64,000 nt of DNA, taken from contig NZ_CP102589.1 in the NCBI RefSeq assembly GCF_032818155.1, positions 2,652,001 to 2,716,000 on the forward strand, read 5' to 3'. This DNA comes from Niallia taxi (GTDB taxonomy: Bacteria > Bacillota > Bacilli > Bacillales > Cytobacillaceae). Each line of letters begins with the position of its first letter. Within the stretch, counting starts at the first letter, position 1. Of the stretch, positions 16,550-26,529 are shown piece by piece. Both the position numbers and the translations under genes were made by a program. Below the pieces are notes generated by a model. It ran no database searches and had not been told where the DNA came from. It worked only from the letters and a program-made list of their open reading frames with translations.

Positions 16550-17482
16550 TTATCTCATATTCATTAACGGGCTACTTGATATAGCTTTAATTTGTAATTG
16601 CTCATGACTCATTGAAGCTAAATAACGTTGTGTAGTTGATACTTCACTGTGACCAAGCAGCAAACTTAATGAATGAAGATCAAGATTACCTTTTGTCAGA
16701 GTTTGAACAGCGAAGAAATGTCTTAAAGTATGTGGACTAACTCTTACACTTTCATTTTTTATTTTCGCTCGTCTACCAGCTTCTTTTATGATGTTATCTA
16801 AAGCTACATGAGAAAGGCTTGTCCCTGTGTATGATAAAAAATAATGATCTGATGACAACTTATCCTGGAAATATTCCCGTTTAAACCTTTCGTACTTAAT
16901 TAAAATCCTTTTCAGTGCTGGTGATATGAAAACATTTCTCTCTTTATTCCCTTTTCCATTGACCAAAATAGTAATACCATTTACATTTTTGCTTAATAAT
17001 CCACGTATCTCGATTGATCTCAAACCACAATCTGCAAGCATAGCCACTATTGCCTTATTTCTCGTTTCGAGATAGTTCTTATAGCTATAAGCATCGATCA
17101 TTGCTTGAACTTCAGCTACAGAAAATCCTTGTATTAACTTTTTAGGCACTTTAGGAGTATCGACTTTCTTCGCTATGTTCTCCTTTATGTACCCTTCTTT
17201 TTCACACCAACTAAAGAAAGCTGAGACCATTTTAAACATAGACACTATACTCTGTGGCTTTAATCCATCCTTCTGTTTTAATCGTACATATGACTTTAAA
17301 TCAAATACTGTTATGTTTTCTAATTGATCAATTCCACGCTTTTCATTTAGGTACTGTTTTAGTTGTTTGTACTCTTGACGTTTATTTTTCATGGTTTTAG
17401 GAGTAAAACCCTTTGCTTCACAATGATATAAATACTCGTTTAATACATCTTCAAATTCCAATGAAAAAACCACCTTCCCCAT
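16550..17482 (-). CDS. Tyrosine recombinase, prophage integrase
   Basis: 310 residues. N-terminal SAM-like core-binding domain (LNEYLYHCEAKGFTPKTMKN) and C-terminal catalytic domain with the complete set of residues: Arg in DCGLRSIEIRGL, HxxR in SPHTLRHFFA, His in LLGHSEVSTTQ and the nucleophilic Tyr in RYLASMSH. It resembles XerC/D-size integrases. It lies at the right end of the prophage beside chromosomal yneF, the usual location next to attP/attR. Confidence 0.93.
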   Translation of the reverse strand: MGKVVFSLEFEDVLNEYLYHCEAKGFTPKTMKNKRQEYKQLKQYLNEKRGIDQLENITVFDLKSYVRLKQKDGLKPQSIVSMFKMVSAFFSWCEKEGYIKENIAKKVDTPKVPKKLIQGFSVAEVQAMIDAYSYKNYLETRNKAIVAMLADCGLRSIEIRGLLSKNVNGITILVNGKGNKERNVFISPALKRILIKYERFKREYFQDKLSSDHYFLSYTGTSLSHVALDNIIKEAGRRAKIKNESVRVSPHTLRHFFAVQTLTKGNLDLHSLSLLLGHSEVSTTQRYLASMSHEQLQIKAISSSPLMNMR

Positions 17483-17656
17483 GGTTAAGTTTTCACAGGA
17501 AAAGTGGTTTTAAATTAGTTTGATGAAAGTTACACCAGAAGGTTAAACCAACTGCGATGCAAATTCTAGATGAAAGATTCACTCAACAAGGCATTTTATG
17601 GAAACCTTTATCTATTAAACGCTATGTAACAGCGTAGAACCTACAACCACAAAGGT
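17483..17656. other. Prophage-chromosome junction with reading-frame remnant
   Basis: A 174-bp interval between the integrase and yneF. On the plus strand an open stretch (17527-17637) encodes KVKPTAMQILDERF, then TQQGILWKPLSIKRYVTA and a stop; it has no start signal and may be the 3' end of a gene cut by integration. The right attachment site should be in here. Without the left junction the core sequence cannot be defined. Confidence 0.4.
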
Positions 17657-17875
17657 TTATTTGCCTTGTTGTTTGTTCATAGCAGCCATCATTTGATTGA
17701 TTTTCTTTTGGGATGGTTTCATTCCCATTTGCATCATCATCATTTTAAGCATTTGCTCGTTAATTGGTGGGTTGTTCTTCAAGTAAGTCATCATGTATCT
17801 ACGTGCGATGAAGAACCCAATAGCTAGTCCAGCAATCAATGCCAAAACACCAATTAGAATATAAAGCCATAGCAT
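17657..17875 (-). CDS. yneF: YneF family membrane protein
   Basis: 72 residues, the same length as B. subtilis YneF. One N-terminal transmembrane helix ([20 protein letters not shown]) is followed by [20 protein letters not shown] and a methionine-rich [19 protein letters not shown] segment, the family signature (UPF0154). Start chosen at ATG 17875 behind GGAGGAAAAGAAATT. Gene order tkt-sirA-yneF matches B. subtilis. The protein is an uncharacterised membrane protein. Confidence 0.95.
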   Translation of the reverse strand: MLWLYILIGVLALIAGLAIGFFIARRYMMTYLKNNPPINEQMLKMMMMQMGMKPSQKKINQMMAAMNKQQGK

Positions 17876-17962
17876 AATTTCTTTTCCTCCTTCATGTTGT
17901 CTATTACTTAGTGTACTAGACCAAAGAATATTATACAATATTTGTCCGTTAATTTCTCATGT

Positions 17963-18406
17963 TCATATCAAATTTCTTTCTTTTATTGGCTTTAGCCATC
18001 CAAATCGCGCATTTTCGATGTCTATCGCCAAAAAGGACGGTTCGTTTTTCCTTAATATTTCAAAGAAAATTGACTCAGCATCATAATACCCTTCTGCTTC
18101 AATTATTATGTATTTTGACGTTAAGCTCAACTGGGCACTGCTTAAGTTTCCATTTTCTATGTAATAAGTATGGTTGTCCTGCTGCTTAAAGCTTTTAATT
18201 TTCTGTAAATCGTTAAAAAGCAGCTTTTGAATTTTCCAAACTGATATAGGAAGTGTGATAAAGTCTATTTGTTTTTCTGTCTCCACTTTAAGCAAGGAAT
18301 CGTCTGTTTTAGTATGCTCAGAAAATAATTTGTAAAACATTCTTTCTTTCCCATGATAATCTGCAGCAATATCCTCTTTTATTAAATACAAATAATATTT
18401 TCTCAT
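17963..18406 (-). CDS. sirA: SirA, sporulation inhibitor of replication
   Basis: 147 residues from ATG 18406 (B. subtilis SirA is about 148). Conserved pieces include the start MRKYYLYLIKEDIAADYHG, TEKQIDFITLPIS and the C-terminal YYDAESIFFEILRKNEPSFL and RFGWLKPIKERN. In Bacillus, SirA is made under Spo0A control and binds DnaA domain I to block new rounds of replication at sporulation. Position between yneF and tkt supports the call. The longer upstream frame has no ribosome-binding site. Confidence 0.93.
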   Translation of the reverse strand: MRKYYLYLIKEDIAADYHGKERMFYKLFSEHTKTDDSLLKVETEKQIDFITLPISVWKIQKLLFNDLQKIKSFKQQDNHTYYIENGNLSSAQLSLTSKYIIIEAEGYYDAESIFFEILRKNEPSFLAIDIENARFGWLKPIKERNLI

Positions 18407-18541
18407 ACTCTTTGCACACCCGCCTATTTGCATCTTTTCTTCTATTATAAGGAAGCAAATGTACAAGTTGTGTCTCAAGCTGTTAAAAAAACAGACTAGT
18501 TTTGTCGAATCCTTCATTTATTGGAATATTGTTAAGCAATC

Positions 18542-18570
18542 AAAAAGAGAAGAGCCGTCAGCTCTTCTCT
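18542..18570 (-). terminator. tkt terminator
   Basis: Minus-strand stem AGAGAAGAGC-TGACG-GCTCTTCTCT followed by TTTTTG, 13 bp after the transketolase stop codon. Confidence 0.85.
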
Positions 18571-18582
18571 TTTATGCAGAAA

Positions 18583-20592
18583 TTAGTTGTTATCCAACAC
18601 AGCTTTCAAGCGTGCAACTACATTGCTTACTGTGAAGCCATACTCTTCCAAGATTTTGTTTCCTGGTGCAGAAGCGCCGAAAGTATCAATTCCTAATACT
18701 TCACCTTCATCTCCAGCATATCGATGCCATCCAAGTGAGCTACCCATCTCAAGTGCAAGACGTTTTTTCACTGATTTTGGAATAACGCTGTTTTTGTATT
18801 CAGCTGACTGTTGTTCGAAGCGATCCCATGATGGCATGCTGACAACTGATACAGAGATTCCTTCTGTTTCTAATGCTTTTTGTGCTTCAACTGCTAGGCC
18901 AACCTCTGATCCAGCTGCTAAAAGAAGTGCATCAGGAGTTTCTTTACTTGCAGGTGAGATTACATATGCACCTTTAGAAACGCCTTCGTATGCGTTAGTG
19001 TCAGTTCCTTTAATAGTTGGCAAGTTTTGACGAGTCAAAACTAATGCTGTTGGTTTGTCAGTAGATTCTAAAGAAAGCTTCCATGCTGCAGCTGTCTCGT
19101 TTCCGTCTGCTGGACGGATTACAGAAAGATTTGGCATTGCACGCAATCCAGCAAGCTGTTCAACAGGCTCATGTGTAGGACCGTCCTCACCAACCGCGAT
19201 GCTATCATGTGTAAATACATAAGTTACAGGCAATCCCATAATTGCTGCAAGTCTGATTGCTGGTTTCAGGTAATCAGAGAATACGAAGAACGTTCCTCCA
19301 AATATTCTTAAACCGCCATGTAGCGCAATACCGTTCATTGCAGCACCCATTGCGAATTCCCTTACACCGAACCAGATGTTTCTGCCTTCATAATTTTCAG
19401 GAGTAAAGTCTTTCTCACCTTTAATCATTGTGTTGTTGCTTCCTGCCAAGTCAGCAGAACCGCCAATGAATGAAGGAAGGTTTTTAGCGATACCGTTTAG
19501 CACTTCACCAGAAGATGCACGGCTTGCAAGGCTTTTGCCTTCTTCATAAACAGGAATATCTTTATCCCAGCCTTCTGGCAGCTCGTCTGAAATTGCAAGC
19601 TTGAATTGCTTAGCCAGTTCAGGGTATTCGTTTTCATACTGTGCAAGAAGATCTGTCCATTCTTGTTCTTTCTTGGCTCCATTATCAGCAATTGTTGCTT
19701 TGAAATGCTCATAAACCTCTTCAGGAACATAGAAATCTTCTTCGAAAGTCCATTTGTATGCTTCTTTCGTAAGTTTGATTTCATCTGCACCAAGTGGAGC
19801 ACCATGTGAAGCAGATTTACCCGATTTGTTTGGTGAACCGTATCCGATCACTGTTTTTACTTCAATAAGTGTTGGATGGTTTTCGTCTGATTTTGCTTCC
19901 TCTAAAGCAGAAGTCAATGCTTGCAGATCGTTTCCATCTTCTACACGCAAGTATTGCCATCCGTATGACTTAAAGCGTTGCTCAACACTTTCAGAGAAGG
20001 ACTTGTCCAAATCTCCGTCTAATGAGATATCATTAGAATCATAAAGAACAACTAATCTGCCTAACTTTAAGTGTGCTGCTAGAGAAGCTGCTTCTGCAGA
20101 AACACCTTCCATTAAATCGCCATCACCGCAAATGCCGTATGTAAAGTGGTCTACAACTTGATAAGAGTCTCTGTTATAAGTAGCTGCCAAATGTCTTTCA
20201 GCCAATGCCATACCAACAGCCATAGCGATACCTTGACCAAGTGGTCCAGTCGTTGCATCAACACCAGCTGTATGCTTGTACTCAGGATGGCCAGGTGTTT
20301 TACTTCCCCATTGACGGAATTGCTTCAAGTCTTCGATTGATAAATCATAACCGGATAAATGCAGCAAGCTGTATAGCAATGCAGAACCGTGTCCTGCAGA
20401 AAGAACAAAACGATCGCGGTTAAACCAAGTTGGATTTTTTGGATTATGGTTCATGAAAGAAGTCCATAATTTATATGCCATCGGAGCTGCCCCCATTGGC
20501 ATTCCTGGATGGCCGGAATTAGCTTTTTCGATACTATCAATCGCTAATGTGCGAATTGAACTAATAGATAAGTTATCAATTGTTTCTGTCAT
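18583..20592 (-). CDS. tkt: Transketolase
   Basis: 669 residues, the normal length. Thiamine-diphosphate motif is seen at [19 protein letters not shown] with the later N of [10 protein letters not shown]; substrate residues include the early [12 protein letters not shown] and the C-terminal domain motif [20 protein letters not shown] and [14 protein letters not shown]. It transfers two-carbon units between pentose and triose/hexose phosphates in the non-oxidative pentose phosphate pathway. A GAGAGGATG ribosome-binding site precedes the ATG, and a terminator follows. Confidence 0.98.
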   Translation of the reverse strand: MTETIDNLSISSIRTLAIDSIEKANSGHPGMPMGAAPMAYKLWTSFMNHNPKNPTWFNRDRFVLSAGHGSALLYSLLHLSGYDLSIEDLKQFRQWGSKTPGHPEYKHTAGVDATTGPLGQGIAMAVGMALAERHLAATYNRDSYQVVDHFTYGICGDGDLMEGVSAEAASLAAHLKLGRLVVLYDSNDISLDGDLDKSFSESVEQRFKSYGWQYLRVEDGNDLQALTSALEEAKSDENHPTLIEVKTVIGYGSPNKSGKSASHGAPLGADEIKLTKEAYKWTFEEDFYVPEEVYEHFKATIADNGAKKEQEWTDLLAQYENEYPELAKQFKLAISDELPEGWDKDIPVYEEGKSLASRASSGEVLNGIAKNLPSFIGGSADLAGSNNTMIKGEKDFTPENYEGRNIWFGVREFAMGAAMNGIALHGGLRIFGGTFFVFSDYLKPAIRLAAIMGLPVTYVFTHDSIAVGEDGPTHEPVEQLAGLRAMPNLSVIRPADGNETAAAWKLSLESTDKPTALVLTRQNLPTIKGTDTNAYEGVSKGAYVISPASKETPDALLLAAGSEVGLAVEAQKALETEGISVSVVSMPSWDRFEQQSAEYKNSVIPKSVKKRLALEMGSSLGWHRYAGDEGEVLGIDTFGASAPGNKILEEYGFTVSNVVARLKAVLDNN

Positions 20593-20985
20593 TCACTAAC
20601 ATCCTCTCATTTATAAATCGTACATACTTATAATAAATGTCTCGGCTTTATAACACAACTCATTAGATTATAAGATGTCTGACTTTTATAGTATAAACCC
20701 ATTTCGAACAAAAAAAAATACCGCTATCATTAATTAATGCACTATTCTTAGCAATTTTCCTATAATAGCTTATCCAATTTCACTAAAAATGCTTATAAAT
20801 TTATTATAATGATAGTAATATTTTTGATTTTAAGTTATTCCCACCATAAAAATTAGCCTATAAGTCATTATCAAGTTCAGCTTTTATACTAGGTGTATAT
20901 TCATTTATAGCAGTATCTAAATCCAGTCTTTATGTAACTCTAAAAATGTTTTCATACCAAATTCCTTTACAGCAAATTACTGTAT
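20593..20985. other. AT-rich intergenic region, no gene seen
   Basis: About 390 bp between tkt and the ynzC terminator with no supportable reading frame on either strand. It should hold the tkt promoter on the minus strand. No riboswitch-like fold was recognised. Confidence 0.5.
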
Positions 20986-21022
20986 AAAAAAAATCATGGC
21001 AATTCATTTGCCATGATTTTTT
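20986..21022 (-). terminator. ynzC terminator
   Basis: Stem AAAATCATGGCAA-TTCA-TTTGCCATGATTTT with A and T runs at either side; it overlaps the ynzC stop codon and could work in both directions. Confidence 0.88.
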
Positions 21023-21254
21023 AATGAAGCTTTTTCTTTTCTTGAATGTCCTTAATTTTTTGAGGAGTAACATCGTCCCCATTTGGATCATAAATCTTAA
21101 CATTTTCAAGTGTGTTTAACATGGAAGAACGGAATGACTTTAAATATTCTGCACGTAATTTTGTTTGTTCTTTTGCTTCCGTTTCCGTTAAACCTTGTTC
21201 TTTTTTCTTCTTTGCTAATTCATTTATACGATTAAGCTGTTCATTTGTTATCAT
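21021..21254 (-). CDS. ynzC: YnzC (DUF896) family protein
   Basis: 77 residues, identical in length to B. subtilis YnzC. Helical hairpin N-terminus (RINELAKKKKEQGLTETEA) and the conserved RAEYLKSFRSSMLNTLENVK and DPNGDDVTPQKI. In B. subtilis it is in the SOS-linked yneA-yneB-ynzC operon; its role is not known. Confidence 0.95.
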   Translation of the reverse strand: MITNEQLNRINELAKKKKEQGLTETEAKEQTKLRAEYLKSFRSSMLNTLENVKIYDPNGDDVTPQKIKDIQEKKKLH

Positions 21255-21364
21255 TGTTTTTCTCCTTTTCCACCCATTTTTTTTGATACTACCGTGTTTA
21301 TATGGGACAGAATCTATCTTATCATGAAGTAACTATTATAACATAAACGCTCATTCTTTACATT

Positions 21365-22075
<711 letters not shown>

Positions 22076-22110
22076 TCATAAATATTAACATAAAAATTTC
22101 TCAACCGCTT

Positions 22111-22425
22111 TTAGTCTGCCGCAAGCATTGTGTTCTGCCTTTCCATCAGCACAGGAATGACAATCTCCTGTCCTGTTTGAATCTGATTTCGGGAAATATC
22201 ATTATGCTTTTCGACCCAACTCATGAATTCTTCTTTTGGCATGCTGTATAAATTTTCGTATTGATTGGAAATTTCCCATAAAGAATCTCCTTGGCTAACT
22301 GTGACTTTAATGTATTTTTGTGTATCCTCATGACCGGATTTTAAAGCAATCACCAAGCATGTCATGAAGCTTAATATTATTAGAATGATAGAATATGAAT
22401 GTTTTCTCCAAATTTTTTCGACCAT
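22111..22425 (-). CDS. yneA: YneA, SOS cell-division suppressor
   Basis: 104 residues. An N-terminal transmembrane helix (YSIILIILSFMTCLVIAL) is followed by a LysM domain (KVTVSQGDSLWEISNQYENL to QTGQEIVIPV). In B. subtilis, YneA is induced by DNA damage and delays septation, with membrane insertion and LysM binding needed for activity. The divergent layout with lexA and three SOS boxes between the two genes supports the call. Confidence 0.95.
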   Translation of the reverse strand: MVEKIWRKHSYSIILIILSFMTCLVIALKSGHEDTQKYIKVTVSQGDSLWEISNQYENLYSMPKEEFMSWVEKHNDISRNQIQTGQEIVIPVLMERQNTMLAAD

Positions 22426-22444
22426 TGTGAACCACCCTTTATTT

Positions 22445-22524
22445 AGAATATACGTTCGCTTATATCCGCATTTTAATACGAACAGATGTTTCGTGTCAAC
22501 AAAAAAAATCAGAACTTATGTTTG
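22445..22524. promoter_or_regulatory. Three LexA (SOS) boxes between yneA and lexA
   Basis: Matches to CGAAC-N4-GTTCG: AGAATATACGTTCG (22445-22458), CGAACAGATGTTTCG (22479-22493) and AGAACTTATGTTTG (22511-22524). B. subtilis also has multiple LexA sites in this intergenic region. They would silence both yneA operon and lexA until damage. Confidence 0.85.
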
Positions 22525-22550
22525 TATCACTAATTATTCCATGTTATACT
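22522..22550 (+). promoter_or_regulatory. lexA promoter
   Basis: TTGTAT (22522-22527), 17-bp spacer, TATACT (22545-22550) with an upstream TG giving an extended -10. The -35 overlaps the nearest SOS box, which gives autorepression. Confidence 0.75.
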
Positions 22551-22582
22551 AGCTTTAAGAAAATATAGTCGAGGTGCATACA

Positions 22583-23203
22583 ATGCAAAAGCTATCTAAA
22601 AGACAACTAGATATATTGGAATACATAAAAGAAGAAGTCCGCCTCAAAGGCTATCCGCCATCTGTAAGAGAAATAGCGGAAGCTGTTGGGCTTGCGTCCA
22701 GCTCCACTGTTCACGGGCACTTGGCAAGGCTTGAAAGCAAAGGGTTAATTAGAAGAGACCCAACAAAACCACGGGCGATTGAAATACTAGATTTGGAAGA
22801 AAACAGTATACCAAAATACAACATTATTAATGTTCCTGTTGTCGGTAAAGTTACTGCAGGTTTGCCGATTACTGCCATTGAAAATGTAGAAGAGTATTTT
22901 CCGCTTCCTGAAAGGCTCGCTCCAAGTGATGAACAAGTATTCATGCTTGAAATAATGGGAGAAAGTATGATTGAAGCCGGAATCCTTGATGGTGACTACG
23001 TTATCGTAAGACAACAAAATTCCGCTAACAATGGGGATATTGTTGTTGCAATGACAGAAGATGATGAAGCGACAGTCAAGCGGTTCTTCAAAGAAAGAGA
23101 TTCCATTCGTTTACAGCCTGAAAACTCCACAATGGAGCCAATTATCCTGCGCCATGTAAGCATACTAGGAAAAGTTATTGGTGTTTACCGTCATATACAA
23201 TAA
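22583..23203 (+). CDS. lexA: LexA SOS repressor
   Basis: 206 residues from ATG 22583, chosen because GAGGTG at 22571 would overlap the GTG at 22574. Winged helix-turn-helix with [20 protein letters not shown], linker, cleavage site Ala-Gly in [11 protein letters not shown], catalytic Ser in [13 protein letters not shown] and Lys in [12 protein letters not shown]. RecA-stimulated self-cleavage induces the SOS genes. A perfect terminator follows. Confidence 0.98.
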   Translation: MQKLSKRQLDILEYIKEEVRLKGYPPSVREIAEAVGLASSSTVHGHLARLESKGLIRRDPTKPRAIEILDLEENSIPKYNIINVPVVGKVTAGLPITAIENVEEYFPLPERLAPSDEQVFMLEIMGESMIEAGILDGDYVIVRQQNSANNGDIVVAMTEDDEATVKRFFKERDSIRLQPENSTMEPIILRHVSILGKVIGVYRHIQ

Positions 23204-23240
23204 AAAAAACTGTCGATTCTACAATCGACAGTTTTTTTTA
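23204..23240 (+). terminator. lexA terminator
   Basis: ACTGTCGATT-CTAC-AATCGACAGT followed by eight T, directly after the lexA stop codon. Confidence 0.93.
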
Positions 23241-23322
23241 TGATTAAGTCTTGCTTATAATAGCGTTTAGCTTGATAAATTCAGGGTAAATTTATACTAA
23301 CAAAATAATAAAAGGTGATGCA

Positions 23323-23469
23323 ATGCATGATTTAGAGTACAGGATGTTCATTAACGAGCTGCAGCATCTGAACAGCGAATATTTATACTGTGAAAACCCT
23401 AAGATTAAAAAGATGATATTGTCCGATATCCTTCTGTTGCTATCTGTCCTTCCTGCATATTTGCAGTAA
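23323..23469 (+). CDS. Small hypothetical protein
   Basis: 48 residues, start ATG 23323 behind AAAGGTGATG. MHDLEYRMFINELQHLNSEY starts a helical, charged N-terminal half; the C-terminus is ILSDILLLLSVLPAYLQ. No similarity recognised. The good ribosome-binding site and own upstream AT-rich promoter region make it a plausible gene. Confidence 0.5.
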   Translation: MHDLEYRMFINELQHLNSEYLYCENPKIKKMILSDILLLLSVLPAYLQ

Positions 23470-23599
23470 GTTAACAGATCCTCTCGACCATTTCCCACGT
23501 ACAAATAATAAAAAAGATTAATCCATTCTAAAGATTAGGTTTGCCAATAAAAAACAAAAATGGTGTACCTCCGTGTACAGGGAAATAATAAAGTATTAT

Positions 23600-23646
23600 A
23601 GGCGACAGTCCTTTACTCCAAAAATGTAAATGGACTGTCGCCTATT
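23600..23646 (-). terminator. Terminator of the nucleotidyltransferase-like gene
   Basis: Long stem: ATAGGCGACAGTCC at 23600 pairs with GGACTGTCGCCTAT near 23634-23646. The minus-strand copy is followed by AATACTTTATTATTT, a weak T-rich tract. Confidence 0.6.
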
Positions 23647-23654
23647 TCATTGTA

Positions 23655-24428
23655 TTACTGCTGGCAATCATAGAGATTGAGCATTTTTCTAAAGAAGCTA
23701 TCTAATGAAAGCGTGATTTCTCTCTCATTAGATATACTAATAGACATGCCATGACCAACACTTTGAAGCTGAACTAACTCATCATCCATAAATTTCCTGA
23801 GATTATTTAATTCAAGATCTTGATTCGTCCCGCTCTTTTTTTGCTTTATCAGAAGGTTTACTTCCATGAGCAGTTCTGCAGGAATATCAGCATTTTCTAC
23901 CAGTTGCAGGATATCATTTGGCGGCATTTGTTTCCACTGGTAAATCCAGTTGCACGCAAGAATGGATTTCAAGGAGTAATAATAAATTTTAGGATTTTTT
24001 TGTTTGCGTTCATACGCTAGCCAATTTTTTTTCGCGAGCTGCAGATGATGATAAAACGCAGTTTTAGCATTAAAAGCAGATTTATATAATTGCAGTAGCT
24101 CTTGAGCAAAATTCGGCACTTCCTGATAAACAATCTTTGACTGCAGCCACTCTGACAGAGAAATATTTGATTTCCGTAATAGCCTTAAAGCTTTGGCAAG
24201 CTCCCAGCCGCTAATATCAAGCTTGTCTTCCTGCAGTTCTATTGTGTCTTTCTTCTGATCCAGTGACAAATACCAATCCTTTTCATGCATATAGATGAAT
24301 CGGACATCAAAATCACTATCAGGAGTCGATACACCTTGTGAACGGCTGCCTGCCTCTATTGCATAGAGAATTTTAACAGTGTGGTTGCGTTCAATCTCCT
24401 TTAGTTTAGATATAATCATATCGTTCAT
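23655..24428 (-). CDS. YcgL-type predicted nucleotidyltransferase
   Basis: 257 residues from ATG 24428. The start overlaps the TGA of the upstream deacylase gene (ATGA) and has AAGGGATGG before it. Nucleotidyltransferase motif GSRSQGVSTPDSDFDVRFIY (G-S then DxD) lies near residues 35-55; the rest resembles the YcgL/COG3541 family. The substrate is unknown. Confidence 0.8.
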   Translation of the reverse strand: MNDMIISKLKEIERNHTVKILYAIEAGSRSQGVSTPDSDFDVRFIYMHEKDWYLSLDQKKDTIELQEDKLDISGWELAKALRLLRKSNISLSEWLQSKIVYQEVPNFAQELLQLYKSAFNAKTAFYHHLQLAKKNWLAYERKQKNPKIYYYSLKSILACNWIYQWKQMPPNDILQLVENADIPAELLMEVNLLIKQKKSGTNQDLELNNLRKFMDDELVQLQSVGHGMSISISNEREITLSLDSFFRKMLNLYDCQQ

Positions 24429-24901
24429 ATGTCTTGCCATCCCTTGCAGACGTCCACCCATGCTTTTCCGTTTCCATATTCATATAATTCCTCACATGTT
24501 AGCTCTATTGCTGAATTACTGCTGCCGCATGCAGGGAACACAGTTACAAACCGCTTTAATGATTCATCAAGATAAACGTTCATCTCTGTAGTCAATCCAA
24601 ATGGGCAAACACCGCCAACCATATGACCGGTTTTCTCATATACTTCCTCTGCCGAAAGCATGCGCGGCTTTTCTTCAAATATCGTTTTAAATTTCTTATT
24701 ATCTATTTTAGCGTCTCCTGCCGTAACAATCAGAACTCCTTCCTCGCCCTTGCGGAATGACAATGTTTTTGCGATTCTTGCAGGCTCCACCTGTAAAGTG
24801 TCCGCTGCCTCGAGGACCGTCGCACTTGATGTTGCAAATTCCATAATGTCTTTTTCCTTTTCCCATTTGGCAAAGTGTGTAACGACATTTTCTAATGACA
24901 T
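24425..24901 (-). CDS. YbaK/ProX-type aminoacyl-tRNA deacylase
   Basis: 158 residues from ATG 24901 behind GGAGGCTTAAT. Typical motifs of the YbaK/EbsC family: EPARIAKTLSFRK (catalytic Lys region), GDAKIDNKKFK, MLSAEEVYEKTGHMVGGVCPFGL and ACGSSNSAIELTCEEL. These enzymes hydrolyse mischarged tRNAs such as Cys- or Ala-tRNA(Pro); the exact specificity cannot be read here. Two-gene operon with the nucleotidyltransferase-like gene. Confidence 0.9.
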   Translation of the reverse strand: MSLENVVTHFAKWEKEKDIMEFATSSATVLEAADTLQVEPARIAKTLSFRKGEEGVLIVTAGDAKIDNKKFKTIFEEKPRMLSAEEVYEKTGHMVGGVCPFGLTTEMNVYLDESLKRFVTVFPACGSSNSAIELTCEELYEYGNGKAWVDVCKGWQDI

Positions 24902-25033
24902 ATTAAGCCTCCAAAATATTTTCATTTATCAATTAATTCAAATATACCATCCTCTCCCCCTTATTTTCAAACAACAAACTTATATAATAAAAAAGGGCGC
25001 AGCGTACTTCAGCTCCGACCTTTGCCTATTTCT

Positions 25034-25452
25034 TTATGATTTAAATACATTGTAGATATTTTCAGATTCTTTTCTTGTTGACTCATAAAAGGAGTGGAGC
25101 TTTAATCTGCCAACATTGGGCTGAATATGATTATACAAAGTTTGCGGACAATCTCCAGTCGAACGAAAATACCAAAGACTAATTTTGCCGGCCAAATCCT
25201 TTCACTTTTAACGCTCTCCAAGCAAGTCTGCACTCACTTTCTCTAGCCCTTTGATAAAACTCATATCCATGTGGTTGGTAGACCATTTCAGAAATAGTGC
25301 GCAAACCTTTGAAATCAGAGCAATTAGATCTTATTCGATTGATTCCATCGTTGCCTACCCTTCGCATCTCTTGCTCCACTTTCCTTCTGCTTCGCCACGG
25401 AGCAGTCTTGCCAACAAATCCAATTTTGCTGATGTTGCTTTTACTACCATCA
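25034..25452 (-). pseudogene. cwlJ: cwlJ-like spore cortex hydrolase, decayed
   Basis: Reading the minus strand across frames gives almost all of a CwlJ: ATSAKLDLLARLLRGEAEG, then (frame change) VGNDGINRIRSNCSDFKGLR, TISEMVYQPHGYEFYQRARE, then (frame changes) WPAK, SLWYFRSTGDCPQTLYN and VGRLKLHSFYESTRKESEN up to a stop at 25034. There are at least three frameshifts, and about six residues are missing after YQPH compared with B. subtilis CwlJ as I recall it. AGGAGGTGGGTG before the start is intact. CwlJ is a germination cortex hydrolase; this copy cannot make one polypeptide. Confidence 0.88.
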
Positions 25453-25538
25453 AGACACCCACCTCCTATATCTCGTCAAATTAGGAGGAAACTCATTCCA
25501 TAACAGCCAAGTGAGATTACTTGGGCATTGTAGTATCC

Positions 25539-25670
25539 TTACAATCCAAGAACCTCCTTAAAGTCTTTAAAGCCAATAACATAGCTAAGAATGATGATTG
25601 ATCCCATAAACATAATAAAAAAAGCGCCTTGTAAATAAGTCATCATTTGTTTTCGTTTCTCTTTTTTCAT
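25539..25670 (-). CDS. Small single-pass membrane protein
   Basis: 43 residues with AGAGGAGTGAG before the ATG. A basic start (MKKEKRKQMM), one transmembrane helix (GAFFIMFMGSIIILSYVIG) and a short FKDFKEVLGL tail. Not a recognised family. It lies directly upstream of the decayed cwlJ on the same strand. Confidence 0.6.
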   Translation of the reverse strand: MKKEKRKQMMTYLQGAFFIMFMGSIIILSYVIGFKDFKEVLGL

Positions 25671-25893
25671 TTTCTCACTCCTCTTTTTTTGCATATCTTT
25701 TCCAATTGTATTTTCCTCTATGCGACTAATCTAAATTCTTCAAGTTATTAATAATTTATGGAAAGAGTGCAATAATAATAAAATCTCAAAGAAAATGTCT
25801 GTTGTAACGCTTATCAAGCTAAATTCAGGCTTTCATTTACTATGAACGATAATGAGCATCTGACTTACTAAACTATACGAATGGTGAGTGAAC

Positions 25894-26475
25894 ATGATAT
25901 TCCTTATTCAAGGTATGGCGACATCTTCAGAAATTATGGAAGCGAAAAAGCATCTCGTCGAACTGACTATCAATCATTGGCTTTATTATGATTTATTCTC
26001 CATACAGTGGTGGATTCTTGTCGGTGCAACCATAATTCCTTATTTCATTTGGTGGAAACTAGTTAATAAAAAGCGGTTTTACGAAATTTTTACATACGGG
26101 CTACTTTGCGGCTGTTTTTCGATCGTTTTGGATATTATCGGCACAGAAATGCTGCTTTGGAGCTATCCTGATAAGCTTCTACCATGGATTCCTCCATTAA
26201 TTCCTGCTGATCTGGTCATGATTCCAATTACTGCCATGCTCGTATATCAATATACAAATAAGTGGCAGACCTTTATTATTGGCACAATCCTTTGGGCGGC
26301 ATTGTTTTCTTTTATTTTTGAACCGTTATTTGTGGAATGGAAAATGTTTGTGCTTGGTGACTATTGGAAACATTCTTATTCCTTTATTGGCTTCATCCTA
26401 CTAGGCATTGTATTAAGAGTAATATTTAAAGGGATTAAGCTTGGATTATTGCACAGCTTAAAGGACACCACATAG
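25894..26475 (+). CDS. CBO0543-family membrane protein
   Basis: 193 residues (ATG 25894; a GTG two codons earlier is possible). Five or so hydrophobic segments with the family feature WWILVGATIIPYFIWWKLVN and RFYEIFTYGLLCGCFSIVLD near the N-terminal half. Such proteins are frequent in sporulating Firmicutes and lack a known function. Another small membrane-protein gene lies at 35262 but does not share these motifs. Confidence 0.7.
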   Translation: MIFLIQGMATSSEIMEAKKHLVELTINHWLYYDLFSIQWWILVGATIIPYFIWWKLVNKKRFYEIFTYGLLCGCFSIVLDIIGTEMLLWSYPDKLLPWIPPLIPADLVMIPITAMLVYQYTNKWQTFIIGTILWAALFSFIFEPLFVEWKMFVLGDYWKHSYSFIGFILLGIVLRVIFKGIKLGLLHSLKDTT

Positions 26476-26529
26476 TTAAGTGCATATATTCACTTTTTCC
26501 GTGGCATCTTATATGGGAGGTGATTACGC

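Larger units (their letters stand above)
1..17640. mobile_element. Siphovirus-type prophage, right part (left end outside window)
   Basis: A nearly unbroken leftward gene set runs from a tyrosine integrase (16.5-17.5 kb) through regulatory and replication-like genes to small terminase, large terminase, portal, MuF-like head protein, scaffold, major capsid and head-tail connectors at the left edge. This is the usual order of an SPP1/HK97-like siphovirus early-to-late map. Chromosomal yneF begins 175 bp beyond the integrase, so the right end lies between about 17483 and 17656. Tail, lysis and the left attachment site are not in view. The right boundary is inferred from gene content; no attachment repeat could be identified with one end only. 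Confidence 0.93.

Noticed and set aside
18587..20423. Rightward reading frames over tkt
   Set aside because: They run antisense to a fully conserved transketolase and have no ribosome-binding sites or recognisable products.
24990..25030. Possible riboswitch or T-box near the yak/ybaK-like gene
   Set aside because: Only short GC-rich words without the conserved T-box or aptamer cores.
25251..25503. Rightward frames antisense to the decayed cwlJ
   Set aside because: The minus-strand frames show clear CwlJ homology; the plus-strand frames do not resemble any protein.
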